Shown here one piece after another: positions 1 through 8,868 of a DNA stretch of 64,000 nt (its first letter is position 1; every line of letters starts with the position of its first letter). The translations under genes and the position numbers were made by a program. The stretch lies in the NCBI GenBank assembly GCA_963791625.1, contig CAWBTA010000006.1:1798001-1862000 (forward strand), written 5' to 3'. Source of the stretch: JANMCE01 sp963791625. GTDB taxonomy: Bacteria > Actinomycetota > Acidimicrobiia > Acidimicrobiales > Ilumatobacteraceae. The notes under the pieces were generated by a model. The model made no database searches. It was not told the origin of the DNA and saw nothing but the letters and a program-made list of their open reading frames with translations.

Positions 1-988
1 CGGACAGCGACGGAAACATGAAGGCAATGCCAAGCGCCATCACGATCGCACCCACGATGAGACCGGCGGCCGTCGTGGCCCAGCCGAGAACGAGCAGGCT
101 CACCGTTACCAGGACCGCAGCACCCGATGCGCAACGCCGATGACCGAGGCGGTCGGGCAACTTCGCGCCGACCAGACGGATACCGAGCGACAGTCCGCTG
201 TAGATCGTGAACAAGATCGCGGCGTTGCTCATCCCGATCTCATCGGCGCGCAGGGCAACGTAGTTGTTCCATGCACTCCAACCCAGCACGATCAAGCCGA
301 GCGACAGACCCGGTAGGAGCGCGGCGGGGTGAAAGACTTCCTTGGCCCGCAGCCGGCCGCTCGTGTCGGCCAGCGGTGGCACCCACTCGCGCCGTATGAA
401 CAGCCCGACCACCACGCACAACACCGATGACGCCGTCGGCACGATTGCTGCGGTGGCGAAGTGACCTGACCGGGACAGGCCTTCGGTAGCGAGCGGCCCG
501 AGGCCCAACCCGAGGAACAACGCAACCGATGCCAACGAGACTGCCTCAGCCTGGCGATGATTGGGAGCCGTCACCGTCGACAGTGTGCTGAACGCTGTCC
601 ACACCAACGCTTCCCCGATTGCGGCAAACACCCGGGACACGGTGAGCACGGTCAGGCTCGACACCCGCCACATGAGGCCGTAACCGACCACCGCCAGAAG
701 GCCGCCCACGATGGCGAGGGCGCGAGCACCACGACGAGATACCAGTGACAGCAATGGTCGGCACAACACGGCAGCAACCGAGAACGCGGCGGCCAGCAGG
801 CCGACGTCACCGCGGTTGCCGCCAAGACCATTGGTGACCAGCCTCGGTAGCAGCGGAATGGCCGCGCCGACGGCGAAATACATGAAGAACGTCAACAGGA
901 AGCCCATCACGAATGGACGCGTGATGATCCGCCCGTCGCCATGCATGTTTCGAGGTTGCCACACCCATCGTGGTGGCTGCCACGTCAC
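1..988 (-). CDS. MFS transporter, partial (C-terminus off the left edge)
   Basis: Major facilitator superfamily permease in the inner membrane, probably a drug or small-molecule exporter; substrate unknown. The reading frame is open from the left edge up to about 988. The N-terminal part reads IITRPFVMGFLLTFFMYF and then the loop AAIPLLPRLVTNGLGGNRGD, typical of the first helix and first loop of DHA-type MFS proteins. The last visible residues (MALGIAFMFPSLS) resemble a later MFS helix. I prefer the GTG at 988, five bases after the stop of the upstream MFS gene; an ATG at 946 is the alternative and gives a protein 14 residues shorter. Neither has a strong ribosome binding site. It follows another MFS gene on the same strand, so the two may be co-transcribed. 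Confidence 0.8.
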   Translation of the reverse strand, partial: MTWQPPRWVWQPRNMHGDGRIITRPFVMGFLLTFFMYFAVGAAIPLLPRLVTNGLGGNRGDVGLLAAAFSVAAVLCRPLLSLVSRRGARALAIVGGLLAVVGYGLMWRVSSLTVLTVSRVFAAIGEALVWTAFSTLSTVTAPNHRQAEAVSLASVALFLGLGLGPLATEGLSRSGHFATAAIVPTASSVLCVVVGLFIRREWVPPLADTSGRLRAKEVFHPAALLPGLSLGLIVLGWSAWNNYVALRADEIGMSNAAILFTIYSGLSLGIRLVGAKLPDRLGHRRCASGAAVLVTVSLLVLGWATTAAGLIVGAIVMALGIAFMFPSLS

Positions 989-992
989 GGTT

Positions 993-2165
993 CTACGGCG
1001 ACACCGGTCGGACATGTCCGACCACCAGCGCAGCGACCGCGATCACCGGCACGATGAGAATTGCCAGTCGCAGCCCAACGACGTCGGCGATGACGCCGAG
1101 TGCAAGCGGTGATGTGGTGACGGCCGTTCCCGATGCCAGCGATGCGAGTGCACCGAGACTGCTGGTGTCGGCGTGCGGCGCCGCGGCATAGAGACGATCG
1201 ACGCTCGCGGTGTAGACCGGGCCGGCCGTCAGCCCGAGGATGGCCAGCACCACAACCTTTCCGGCGAGTGACGGCACCACCCACAACAGTAGGGCACCAA
1301 GCCCGGTGGCGGCCAGACACCACTCGCGCAGAGCCGGACCCACCAGCGGCGCGATCCTCGGAATGAGCAGGCGCGAGACGAACAGCGAAAGACCGAACAC
1401 CGAACCGAGGATCGGGGCAAGGCCGGCGCTTGAATGGCCGACCTCTTTCAGATACACGGTCGCCCAGACACCGATCGGGAAGTCAACCATGACGGCCATC
1501 GCCACATCACGCCACGCACGTCTCACGGCGCGGTCGCCGAACAATCGCCAGGCAGGCTCCACGTGATGCAGCACGGCGGGAGGAATACTCGCGCCACGGC
1601 CCACGACGAGCAGTACCGCAAGCAGCGTTAGAGCAAAGAGCATGAACGTCACTCGCCACGACCCGTTGGCGCTGATTGTGGCGCCGATTGCGAGGGCCAA
1701 GGTCATCCCGCAGAGCGGCGGATAGGCGTTGGTAGCGGCGAACGCGGCCGAGCGATTCTCGCCATGGTGATCAGCCAGAAGGCCAGGCTGCACCATCACG
1801 ATCGCGGCAGCCGAAAAGCCGCTCACGACTGCGCCAAGCAACGTCACAGCCACAACCTGACCGAGACAGAAAATGCCGACGCCGAAGACCACGCCCGTGC
1901 ACGCACCCCAGAACACCCTCGCTCGACCGACGCGTGCAGTCAGCTGATTTCCGAACGACCCTGCGACCAGCATCCCGATGCCGAACGTCGAGCCATGCAG
2001 CGCTGTGACCGTGCCGCTCATATGGAACTGCTGACGCAGTTCGCCCAGTACCACGCCAACGCTGACCGCAACCGCCAACACGCAGTACGCGAGCGCGCTG
2101 GCCACGGTCACCCGGTCCCAGCGAAACGTCGTCCTCTCGCTCTCGGCGACCGCAGTGCTCACCAT
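993..2165 (-). CDS. MFS transporter
   Basis: A 390-residue major facilitator protein, the usual 12-helix size. A short cytoplasmic N-terminus (MVSTAVAESERTTFRWDRVT) is followed by regularly spaced hydrophobic helices and a charged central loop near residues 195-215. The segment HGSTFGIGMLVAGSFGNQLTARVG matches the helix 2-loop 2-3 region, where a Gly-rich stretch and basic residues are conserved in the superfamily. It is a cytoplasmic-membrane transporter of unknown substrate. The gene lies immediately upstream of a second MFS gene on the same strand (4-base gap if the GTG at 988 is used), so a two-transporter operon is likely. It diverges from the topoisomerase pair across a 227-base gap. 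Confidence 0.85.
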   Translation of the reverse strand: MVSTAVAESERTTFRWDRVTVASALAYCVLAVAVSVGVVLGELRQQFHMSGTVTALHGSTFGIGMLVAGSFGNQLTARVGRARVFWGACTGVVFGVGIFCLGQVVAVTLLGAVVSGFSAAAIVMVQPGLLADHHGENRSAAFAATNAYPPLCGMTLALAIGATISANGSWRVTFMLFALTLLAVLLVVGRGASIPPAVLHHVEPAWRLFGDRAVRRAWRDVAMAVMVDFPIGVWATVYLKEVGHSSAGLAPILGSVFGLSLFVSRLLIPRIAPLVGPALREWCLAATGLGALLLWVVPSLAGKVVVLAILGLTAGPVYTASVDRLYAAAPHADTSSLGALASLASGTAVTTSPLALGVIADVVGLRLAILIVPVIAVAALVVGHVRPVSP

Positions 2166-2392
2166 GTGTTTCTAGCAGCCAGCCCCCCTCCAACAGAGGT
2201 TCGATTTCGGTTGCGAGCTGTGTCTTCGGACACGTTCGCCCGTCCGCGGACCGCGAGAATCGCCGGGTTCCCCACGCGGGGTCGTTGCATCGGACACAAT
2301 GAGTTGCGCTCGATCCGCAGGCGCGTCCCCCACGCCGGCGGCACCGATGATAGAACATCTGTTCGCCTACTGACCGAAACTGATACTGCTCG
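2166..2392. other. Divergent intergenic region between MFS and topoisomerase genes
   Basis: This 227-base gap holds no credible gene. It must contain the promoters of both divergent transcription units. On the plus strand a possible -10-like hexamer GATACT (2382-2387) sits only five bases before the ATG at 2393 and no Shine-Dalgarno sequence is visible, which would suit a leaderless mRNA. The hexamer match is weak and this is only a suggestion. Confidence 0.4.
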
Positions 2393-4393
2393 ATGACCAA
2401 GCTGTCCACCTACAACGCTGATTCCATTCAGGCTCTCACCGGCCTGGCGCACGTTCGCCATCGACCCCTCATGTATCTCGGCTCGGCTGGTATCGGCGTC
2501 GGCGGTTTACACCATCTGATCTGGGAAATTGTCGACAACTCCGTCGATGAGGCCATGGCCGGAAACGGTGATCGCATCATTGTCACGTTGCACAAAGACG
2601 GCTCGGTTGGCGTACAGGATTTCGGTCGTGGTATCCCCGTCGACGCCTTCAAAGAAGGCGTGCACAAGGGCCGCTCCGCCCTCGAAGTAGTACTCACCGA
2701 GACGAACGCCGGCGGCAAGTTCGATTCGGATTCCTACAAGGTGTCGGGCGGTTTGCACGGTGTTGGTGCGTCGGTTGTGACCGGCCTATCCACCCGCCTC
2801 GACGCCGAGGTCTGGCGGAATGGTCGACGCTATGAGCTGACCTTTCGGCTGGTGAAGGATAAGAAGGGTGAGGAGATTCCGGGCGTGCCCGATGGCCCGA
2901 TGCGTGACCCAGGTCCATCGCCGCGCGGCACCACCGGCACGACCATCACGTTCTGGCCAGACCTTCGCCTGTTCCGAGATGAGCATGGTGAGTCGTTCAC
3001 ATCGCCGCAATGGTCCACCCGCCTGATCGCCGAGCGTCTCCGTCACAAATCGTTCGTGCATCCCGGGCTGACGTTTGAGCTGCGGGACCAACGCGATCCA
3101 AAGAATCCCACCGTCAACGAGTGGTGCTCGAAGGGCGGCGTGGCCGACCTGGTCAGCGAGCTCACGGCCGACTCCGATCTCATTTCACCTGTGCTCGGTT
3201 TCGCGGGTGTGGCCGAGGCCGGAACGAAGAAGGAAACCACGGTGCACACCGCCGTCGCGTGGACCGTCGACGGGCGAGACACCACGCTCGGCTACGCCAA
3301 TGGAGTGGCGAACCCCGAGGGCGGCACGCACATCACCGGCTTCCGTGCGGCCGTCACCGAGGCGCTTCAGAACTACATCGTCGACCGCGGCATTCTGAAA
3401 GAGAAGGAAGTGCCGCCGACTACCAAAGACATTTTCGCTGGCGCCATCGCTGTCGTGTCGATCATGATCCCCGAACCGGCTTTTGCGGGGAACAGCAAAG
3501 GCAAGCTGATGAACCCGGAAGCCACCGGTCGCACCCGCTCGGTGGTGCTCGGCCAGATGGCGAAGTGGTTGGAGGAAAACCCGGCTGAAGCGAAGCGTGT
3601 CGGCGACGGTGCCATTGCTGTCATGCGTGCCCGCACCAAGTCGAACGCCGATCAGCTGGCGGCGAAGGCCTTGCTGTCGAAGGGTTCGAAATCACGCGGC
3701 GGTCTCCCGGCCAAGCTGCGCGACTGCACCCGCAAAACCGACCGCCCCACCGAACTCCTTTTGGTAGAGGGAGACTCCGCCGGCGGCACAGCCATAGACG
3801 CCCGGGACCCTTCGTTTCAAGCGATCCTTCCGCTGCGAGGAAAGCCGCTCAACTCCTACGACGAAACGCTGGAACGGGTCGTGAAGTCAGGCACGCTGGC
3901 CGACCTCATCCTCACGCTCGGGTGCGGTATCGGGGAGGACTACGACCTTGACAAGTTGCGTTATCAGAACCTGCTCATCACGGCCGATGCCGACAAGGAT
4001 GGCCAGCACATTCGCACGCTACTGACCGTCTTCTTTTACCGGTGGATGCCCGGCCTGATCGAGTCGGGCCGTGTGCTCTACGCCATGCCGCCGCTGTGGT
4101 CGACGGTGCTGCGCGGTGAGCGGATCTACTTCGCCGACGATCTTGCCCTGGCCGTGTTCCGGGCCGAGAACCCGACCCACCGCGGCCACGTTGGTCGCAT
4201 GAAGGGTCTCGGCGAAATGGACCATCAGGAGCTGCGGCTGGTGATTGGTTCCGGCCGTACCGTCGGTCGCATCACGGTGTCTGAACCGCTGTTGTTGGCC
4301 CAGTTGGCCGACCGATTGTTCGGCCCAAAATCAGAGGCCCGCAAGGCCTGGTTCCTCGACCGTACCGGCCATTCCCTTGGCATTGAGGAGTGA
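2393..4393 (+). CDS. Type IIA DNA topoisomerase subunit B (GyrB/ParE-like)
   Basis: ATPase subunit of a DNA gyrase or topoisomerase IV; with subunit A it passes one DNA duplex through another using ATP. Visible motifs in order: the GHKL ATPase N-box EIVDNSVDEAMAG (residues 45-57, catalytic Glu46), DFGRGIP (77-82), SGGLHGVGASVV (118-129), the transducer domain, the TOPRIM motif VEGDSAGG (about 460-467) and DADKDGQHI (about 530-538), then the tail motif MKGLGEMDHQELR. At 666 residues it has ParE/actinobacterial GyrB length, without the large insert of E. coli GyrB. It is 3 bases upstream of the subunit A gene. It is not beside dnaA-dnaN-recF, where actinobacterial gyrB normally sits, so it may be a second enzyme of the kind found in Streptomyces (ParE/ParC-like) or mycobacteria (TopoNM). 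Gyrase versus topo IV cannot be settled from this subunit. Confidence 0.93.
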   Translation: MTKLSTYNADSIQALTGLAHVRHRPLMYLGSAGIGVGGLHHLIWEIVDNSVDEAMAGNGDRIIVTLHKDGSVGVQDFGRGIPVDAFKEGVHKGRSALEVVLTETNAGGKFDSDSYKVSGGLHGVGASVVTGLSTRLDAEVWRNGRRYELTFRLVKDKKGEEIPGVPDGPMRDPGPSPRGTTGTTITFWPDLRLFRDEHGESFTSPQWSTRLIAERLRHKSFVHPGLTFELRDQRDPKNPTVNEWCSKGGVADLVSELTADSDLISPVLGFAGVAEAGTKKETTVHTAVAWTVDGRDTTLGYANGVANPEGGTHITGFRAAVTEALQNYIVDRGILKEKEVPPTTKDIFAGAIAVVSIMIPEPAFAGNSKGKLMNPEATGRTRSVVLGQMAKWLEENPAEAKRVGDGAIAVMRARTKSNADQLAAKALLSKGSKSRGGLPAKLRDCTRKTDRPTELLLVEGDSAGGTAIDARDPSFQAILPLRGKPLNSYDETLERVVKSGTLADLILTLGCGIGEDYDLDKLRYQNLLITADADKDGQHIRTLLTVFFYRWMPGLIESGRVLYAMPPLWSTVLRGERIYFADDLALAVFRAENPTHRGHVGRMKGLGEMDHQELRLVIGSGRTVGRITVSEPLLLAQLADRLFGPKSEARKAWFLDRTGHSLGIEE

Positions 4394-4396
4394 GCA

Positions 4397-6844
4397 ATGG
4401 CTCGAAGTAAGAAACCTGCTGCAGTCGCCACTGCAGACTTTGTAGAGACCGTGGTCGAGCTCGACGCCACCGAAGCGCTCGACGCCGACTATGGCGACTA
4501 CGCCAAAGAAGTCATAGACGACCGCGCCGTGCCCCGCGCCGCCGACGGTTTGAAGCCGGTGCACCGTCGCATCCTGTGGGACATGCACCAGCAGCGTCTG
4601 TTCCCTGACCGCCCCTTTGTGAAGACAGCTCGCGTGGTGGGTGACACGATGGCGCTGTTCCACCCGCACGGTGATGCGTCCATCGCCGACGCGTTGGCGC
4701 GCATGGCGCAACCGTTCGCCAACCTCGTGCCGCTGCTCGACTTCCACGGCAACTATGGCTCGCCCGACTTCTCCCCCGCTGCTGCTCGTTACACCGAGAC
4801 CCGGCTGGGCTGGGCCGGCATGCTGCTGCTCGGCGACATCGAGTTGGGCACCGTGCCGATGGTGGAGAACTACGAAGGATCTTCGCAAGAGCCCGTCGTG
4901 CTTCCGGCCGAGTTTCCCAACGCGCTGGTGAACGGTTCGAACGGCATCGCGGTGGGGCTCTCGTCCTATCTTCCGCCGCATGATCCGCGTGAAGTCATCG
5001 CGGCGGCGCAGCACCTCATCGCCAACCCGAAGGCGTCGGTGGATGAGCTGATGGCGCACATCATCGGTCCGTCATTCCCCTCGCCGTGCGTCGTGGTCAA
5101 CGGCACTGATCTGGTCGATATCTATCGAGCCGGGGTTGGGCGAGTAATCGTGCGGGGCTGTTGGGAAGTAGAAGAACTCGGGCGTGGCAAACAGCAGCTG
5201 GTCATCACTTCGTTGCCGTATGACGACACCAAAACGGGGTCGGCCGAAACGTTTATGGAGAAGTTGCTCGACGCTGTCGACAGCGGCGACATCGGCGGCA
5301 TCGTGTCACCCAATGACGAGTCGTCCGACGGTCGCACCCGCATCACTATCGGTCTCGCCACCGGCATCAGCGCCGAGCAGGTCATTCCGGCCTTGTTGAA
5401 GTACACGAACCTGCAGGTGACCAACAAGGTGCAGATGCACTTCATCGACTCCGACGGTCGAGTGCGCCTCTACAACCTGCGCACGCTGCTTCGCGACTGG
5501 ATCAACCATCGCGTCGCTGTCATCACCCTTCGCTCCCAGAACCGGCTGCTGAAGATCGACGAGCGGCTGCACCGCCTGCGTGGTTTCCTGGCCGTGTTTC
5601 TCGACATCGACCGTGCCGTCGCTATCGTGCGTACCTCCAAGACTCGCGCCATCGCCCGGCCGGCCTTGATGGAAGCCTTCGACATTGACGACGATCAGGC
5701 TAACGCGGTGCTCGATCTCAACCTCGGGCAGCTCACCGAAGACGCCATTATCGAGTTCCGCAAAGAGACAACCGAACTCGATAGGGAGCACGCGCGTCTC
5801 ACCCGTCTCTTGAGCTCAGCGAGCGCGCTACGCAAGCAGGTCGGGGTTGAGTTGGAGGGAATTGCCGATCAGTTCAACCACGTTGAGCGGGTCACCGAAA
5901 TCACCACCGTGGAGACACCGAAGCCGACCAGGACGTCATTCGTCCTTGAAGAGCCCGTCACCGTCACCATTACCGGCGACGGCTATCTGCAATCGTTCAA
6001 AGCGTCATCCAAAGCCAAGCCCCGCGGTGTTGTGGTGCGCCAGTTCGACACCACAACCACCAAGAATCTTGTGGCCATCACCGCGGCCGGACGGCTGTAC
6101 CGTGCACTCGCCGCCAGCATTCCGGGTGACAAACCGACCGCCGCGGTCAACGTGCTGCCAGGCCTTGAGCCGAACGATCACATCGTCGGCTGGTGGCTCG
6201 ACGACACGGTACCGGCTGACCTCCTGTTGGTCACGTCGGATGGTTCCATCAAGCGCATCGGTGGCGAGGATTTGGTCGGTGGCGATCGCCGCGGAGGCAT
6301 TGTCATCATCAAACTCGACGCTGGCGCTACCGTCGTCGCCGCGGTCGATGTGACAGGCGAGGCCGCTGCCGGTCCGTCCTCCGATGAGTTGTTCAGCGAC
6401 GACAGTCTGCCCCCCGTCGGTCCCCCCATCCTTCTCGTCACCCGAAACGGTCAGTCGATCCGTTTCGCTCTGGACATCCGTTTCATGGGTCGCGCCGCAG
6501 CCGGCGTGCGCGGCATCAAGCTCGCCGCCAAAGATGTCGTGATTGGCGCGATCGTTGCTCACGACGACACCGACCTCGTCATCGTGCACACCAGCGGCAA
6601 CGCGAAGCGACTGACGGCCGATCTGTTTCCCCAGCAACGTCGTGGCGGTGTCGGTCTGCGCTGCACCATCATCACCGGCAAGCACGGTCCCGTCGGCCTC
6701 GTTGGTGTTGCCGGTGAGACAATGGGCCGCGTCGGCGATCAGTGGACCGAGATCAACCTTGGCCTCGGCGTCGCCACCGGCGCCCGCGACGCCGCCCCCG
6801 CCAAAATCCGCGGCTTCGAGGGCGTCCTCACCAAGGTCCTCTGA
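4397..6844 (+). CDS. Type IIA DNA topoisomerase subunit A (GyrA/ParC-like)
   Basis: DNA-breakage subunit of the same enzyme, 815 residues. The N-terminal winged-helix region contains DGLKPVHRRIL (50-60), the quinolone-determining region around HPHGDASIAD (89-98) and the catalytic tyrosine in AAARYTETRL (Tyr132). At the position of E. coli GyrA Ser83 it has Ala94, as in M. tuberculosis GyrA, which is associated with lower intrinsic quinolone sensitivity; Asp98 matches E. coli Asp87. The C-terminal beta-pinwheel (about 520-815) has a GyrA-box-like heptapeptide QRRGGVG, but at about 747-753, far from the first-blade position used in true GyrA. It is translationally linked to the B subunit. Whether it supercoils (gyrase) or mainly decatenates (topo IV-like) is open; the misplaced box favours caution. 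Confidence 0.92.
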   Translation: MARSKKPAAVATADFVETVVELDATEALDADYGDYAKEVIDDRAVPRAADGLKPVHRRILWDMHQQRLFPDRPFVKTARVVGDTMALFHPHGDASIADALARMAQPFANLVPLLDFHGNYGSPDFSPAAARYTETRLGWAGMLLLGDIELGTVPMVENYEGSSQEPVVLPAEFPNALVNGSNGIAVGLSSYLPPHDPREVIAAAQHLIANPKASVDELMAHIIGPSFPSPCVVVNGTDLVDIYRAGVGRVIVRGCWEVEELGRGKQQLVITSLPYDDTKTGSAETFMEKLLDAVDSGDIGGIVSPNDESSDGRTRITIGLATGISAEQVIPALLKYTNLQVTNKVQMHFIDSDGRVRLYNLRTLLRDWINHRVAVITLRSQNRLLKIDERLHRLRGFLAVFLDIDRAVAIVRTSKTRAIARPALMEAFDIDDDQANAVLDLNLGQLTEDAIIEFRKETTELDREHARLTRLLSSASALRKQVGVELEGIADQFNHVERVTEITTVETPKPTRTSFVLEEPVTVTITGDGYLQSFKASSKAKPRGVVVRQFDTTTTKNLVAITAAGRLYRALAASIPGDKPTAAVNVLPGLEPNDHIVGWWLDDTVPADLLLVTSDGSIKRIGGEDLVGGDRRGGIVIIKLDAGATVVAAVDVTGEAAAGPSSDELFSDDSLPPVGPPILLVTRNGQSIRFALDIRFMGRAAAGVRGIKLAAKDVVIGAIVAHDDTDLVIVHTSGNAKRLTADLFPQQRRGGVGLRCTIITGKHGPVGLVGVAGETMGRVGDQWTEINLGLGVATGARDAAPAKIRGFEGVLTKVL

Positions 6845-7021
6845 CCGACGCGCAAACAGGACCCGGTTCGTTCCCGATCGTGTCATCTTCAGCGCTTGAT
6901 ACTTGCCCCATGAATTCCGGAACTGAACCGGCACCGTTCAACCTGCGGCCATGTTCAGTGTTCAGGATTCCTCTAGTAGTGGCGAGCGGCGTCACCAAAT
7001 GGGTAAGGGGCGGTAGGACTT

Positions 7022-8803
7022 ATGAAACACAAGCGCGTATCACGATTGGGTCGACGAGGCCGAGCTCTCGCCGTCACCAGCATTGCGGCCTTGGCCGTCG
7101 CCAGCGGTTCGGTGGCAACACCGGCCAGCGCGGCGGGTGTGAATGGCATCATCGTTTCCGAGGTCTCGCCGTGGGGCAGCGGCAACTCGTCCTACGCGAC
7201 CGATTGGTTCGAGGTGACGAATACCGGCTCGACAGCGATCAACATCACCGGCTGGAAGATGGACGACAACTCCAACAGCTTTGCCGCCAGCCTGGCGCTC
7301 AACGGAATCACCTCGATTGCGGCTGGTGAGTCAGTCATCTTCCAGGAGTCCGCGACCCCCGCCGTTGCCCAGGCGGCATTCGTCGCAGCCTGGTTCGGCG
7401 GAACGGCACCGGCGGGCTTGCAGTTCGGTTCATACGCCGGCTCGGGTGCTGGTCTGAGTACCGCAGGCGACGCGGTCAACCTGTTCGACGCGACCGGCGC
7501 GCTGCAGGCCAATGTGAGCTTCGGAGCCTCCCCAACGGTCGCTCCCTTCGCCTCCTTCGATAACGCGGCGGGCCTCAACAGCGCCTTGATCTCGCAGCTC
7601 AGTGTGGCCGGCACCAACGGCGCCACGCTCGTTGCGTCCACTCCAGCCGCCATTGGATCACCCGGCACGATCACTGGCAGTTCGACACCGCCCACCACGA
7701 CCACCACCGTCGCTGGCGCCACGACAACGACGACCACGGTTCCCGGCGGACTCGTCTGGCCCGGCCAGCAAACGGCCGCTGATGCGTCTACCTACAATTT
7801 CGGCACCAACATGAGCGGTCTCATTGAAGAGCCCTCAGGTACGTCCGCACCTGGTGTGTTGTGGGGCGTCCGCAACGGCGTCGGCACCCTGTTCCGCATG
7901 GCCTGGGACGGGGCGAAGTGGAACCCTGACGCTTCAACCGACTGGGCGAATGGCAAGGCGTTGCACTACGGCGACGGCACCGGGGACCCCGACTCGGAAG
8001 GCGTCACTTATGCCGGCAACAGCTCGGCCAACGGCATCTTCGTGTCGACCGAGCGGAACAACTCGGCCAGCGGCGTCAGCAAGCTCAGCATTCTGCGCTT
8101 CGACCCGAACGCGGCCGGTACCAACCTGAACGCCAACATGGAATGGAACCTTACGGCCGATCTTCCCGTCGTCGGCGCCAACCTCGGCATGGAAGCCATC
8201 ACGTGGATCCCCGACACGTACCTGACGGCCAACAACTTCTTCGATGAGCACACCAACGCGGTGTACAACCCGGCCAACTACGCCAACCACGCAGCCGGCC
8301 TGTTCTTCATCGGTCTTGAAGGCACCGGAGGCATCTACGCCTACGCCCTTGATCAGGTCAGCGGTGGTTTCACAAAGGTCGCCACGATCCTTGCGGTTCA
8401 CACCCCGGCCACCGTCATGGACCTGCAGTTCGACCGTGACCTGAACGAACTGTGGGCGGTGTGCGACAACACCTGCGCCGGCCGTCACGCACTGCTTCGG
8501 CTCGACCCGGCCACGGGCAAGTTCGCCTCGGTGATCTACGCCCGCCCGACCGGCCTGGCCGACCTCAACAACGAGGGTTTCGCGATCGGCGCCGCCGCTG
8601 AATGTGTCAACGGGTTCAAGCCCGTCACCTGGGCCGACGACAACTTCACTGGCGGTGTTTCGCTACGCGTCGGCACGCTGCCATGCACCTCCGGCCCCGT
8701 CCCAGTCGTGCCCGAATTCCCGATCCTGACCCTGGCCCTCCTCTTGGGCTTCGGCGTCGTCGGCGCTGTCACGATTCGCCGTCGCAACCTGATGGCCGTT
8801 TAG
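7022..8803 (+). CDS. Secreted lamin-tail (LTD) protein with phytase-like propeller region and PEF-type C-terminal sorting signal
   Basis: Exported 593-residue protein. A basic N-terminus and hydrophobic core end at ATPASAA (about residue 38), a clear signal peptide. Residues about 40-170 are a lamin-tail domain (IIVSEVSPWGSGN, WFEVTNTGSTAINITGWKM). A Thr/Pro/Val-rich linker (about 218-240) follows, then a region of about 300 residues resembling esterase-like phytase/beta-propeller proteins (GDPDSEGVTYAG, LGMEAITWIPD, NNEGFAIG). The C-terminus is VPEFP, a hydrophobic helix, then the basic cluster RRR: the tripartite form of PEP/PEF-CTERM sorting signals recognised by exosortase or archaeosortase enzymes. 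AGGA lies 5 bases before the ATG. No sortase-like partner is in the window. The biochemical function is unknown; surface attachment is inferred. Confidence 0.8.
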   Translation: MKHKRVSRLGRRGRALAVTSIAALAVASGSVATPASAAGVNGIIVSEVSPWGSGNSSYATDWFEVTNTGSTAINITGWKMDDNSNSFAASLALNGITSIAAGESVIFQESATPAVAQAAFVAAWFGGTAPAGLQFGSYAGSGAGLSTAGDAVNLFDATGALQANVSFGASPTVAPFASFDNAAGLNSALISQLSVAGTNGATLVASTPAAIGSPGTITGSSTPPTTTTTVAGATTTTTTVPGGLVWPGQQTAADASTYNFGTNMSGLIEEPSGTSAPGVLWGVRNGVGTLFRMAWDGAKWNPDASTDWANGKALHYGDGTGDPDSEGVTYAGNSSANGIFVSTERNNSASGVSKLSILRFDPNAAGTNLNANMEWNLTADLPVVGANLGMEAITWIPDTYLTANNFFDEHTNAVYNPANYANHAAGLFFIGLEGTGGIYAYALDQVSGGFTKVATILAVHTPATVMDLQFDRDLNELWAVCDNTCAGRHALLRLDPATGKFASVIYARPTGLADLNNEGFAIGAAAECVNGFKPVTWADDNFTGGVSLRVGTLPCTSGPVPVVPEFPILTLALLLGFGVVGAVTIRRRNLMAV

Positions 8804-8820
8804 TCCAAGCGAGCGCGGTG

Positions 8821-8842
8821 AGCAGGCCCGGTTGGGCCTGCT
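8821..8842. terminator. Hairpin terminator between convergent genes
   Basis: A perfect 9-bp stem (AGCAGGCCC / GGGCCTGCT) with a GGTT loop begins 17 bases after the LTD-protein stop and lies just before the convergent HNH gene's 3' end. There is no long U tract on the plus strand, so it is a plausible rather than certain intrinsic terminator; it could serve both directions. Confidence 0.6.
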
Positions 8843-8868
8843 TGCTCGTTTCGATTGTCTCCGCTCGG

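Noticed and set aside
6005..6934. Long minus-strand open frame under the topoisomerase A gene
   Set aside because: Antisense to conserved GyrA/ParC C-terminal domain; composition biased, no motif or ribosome site.
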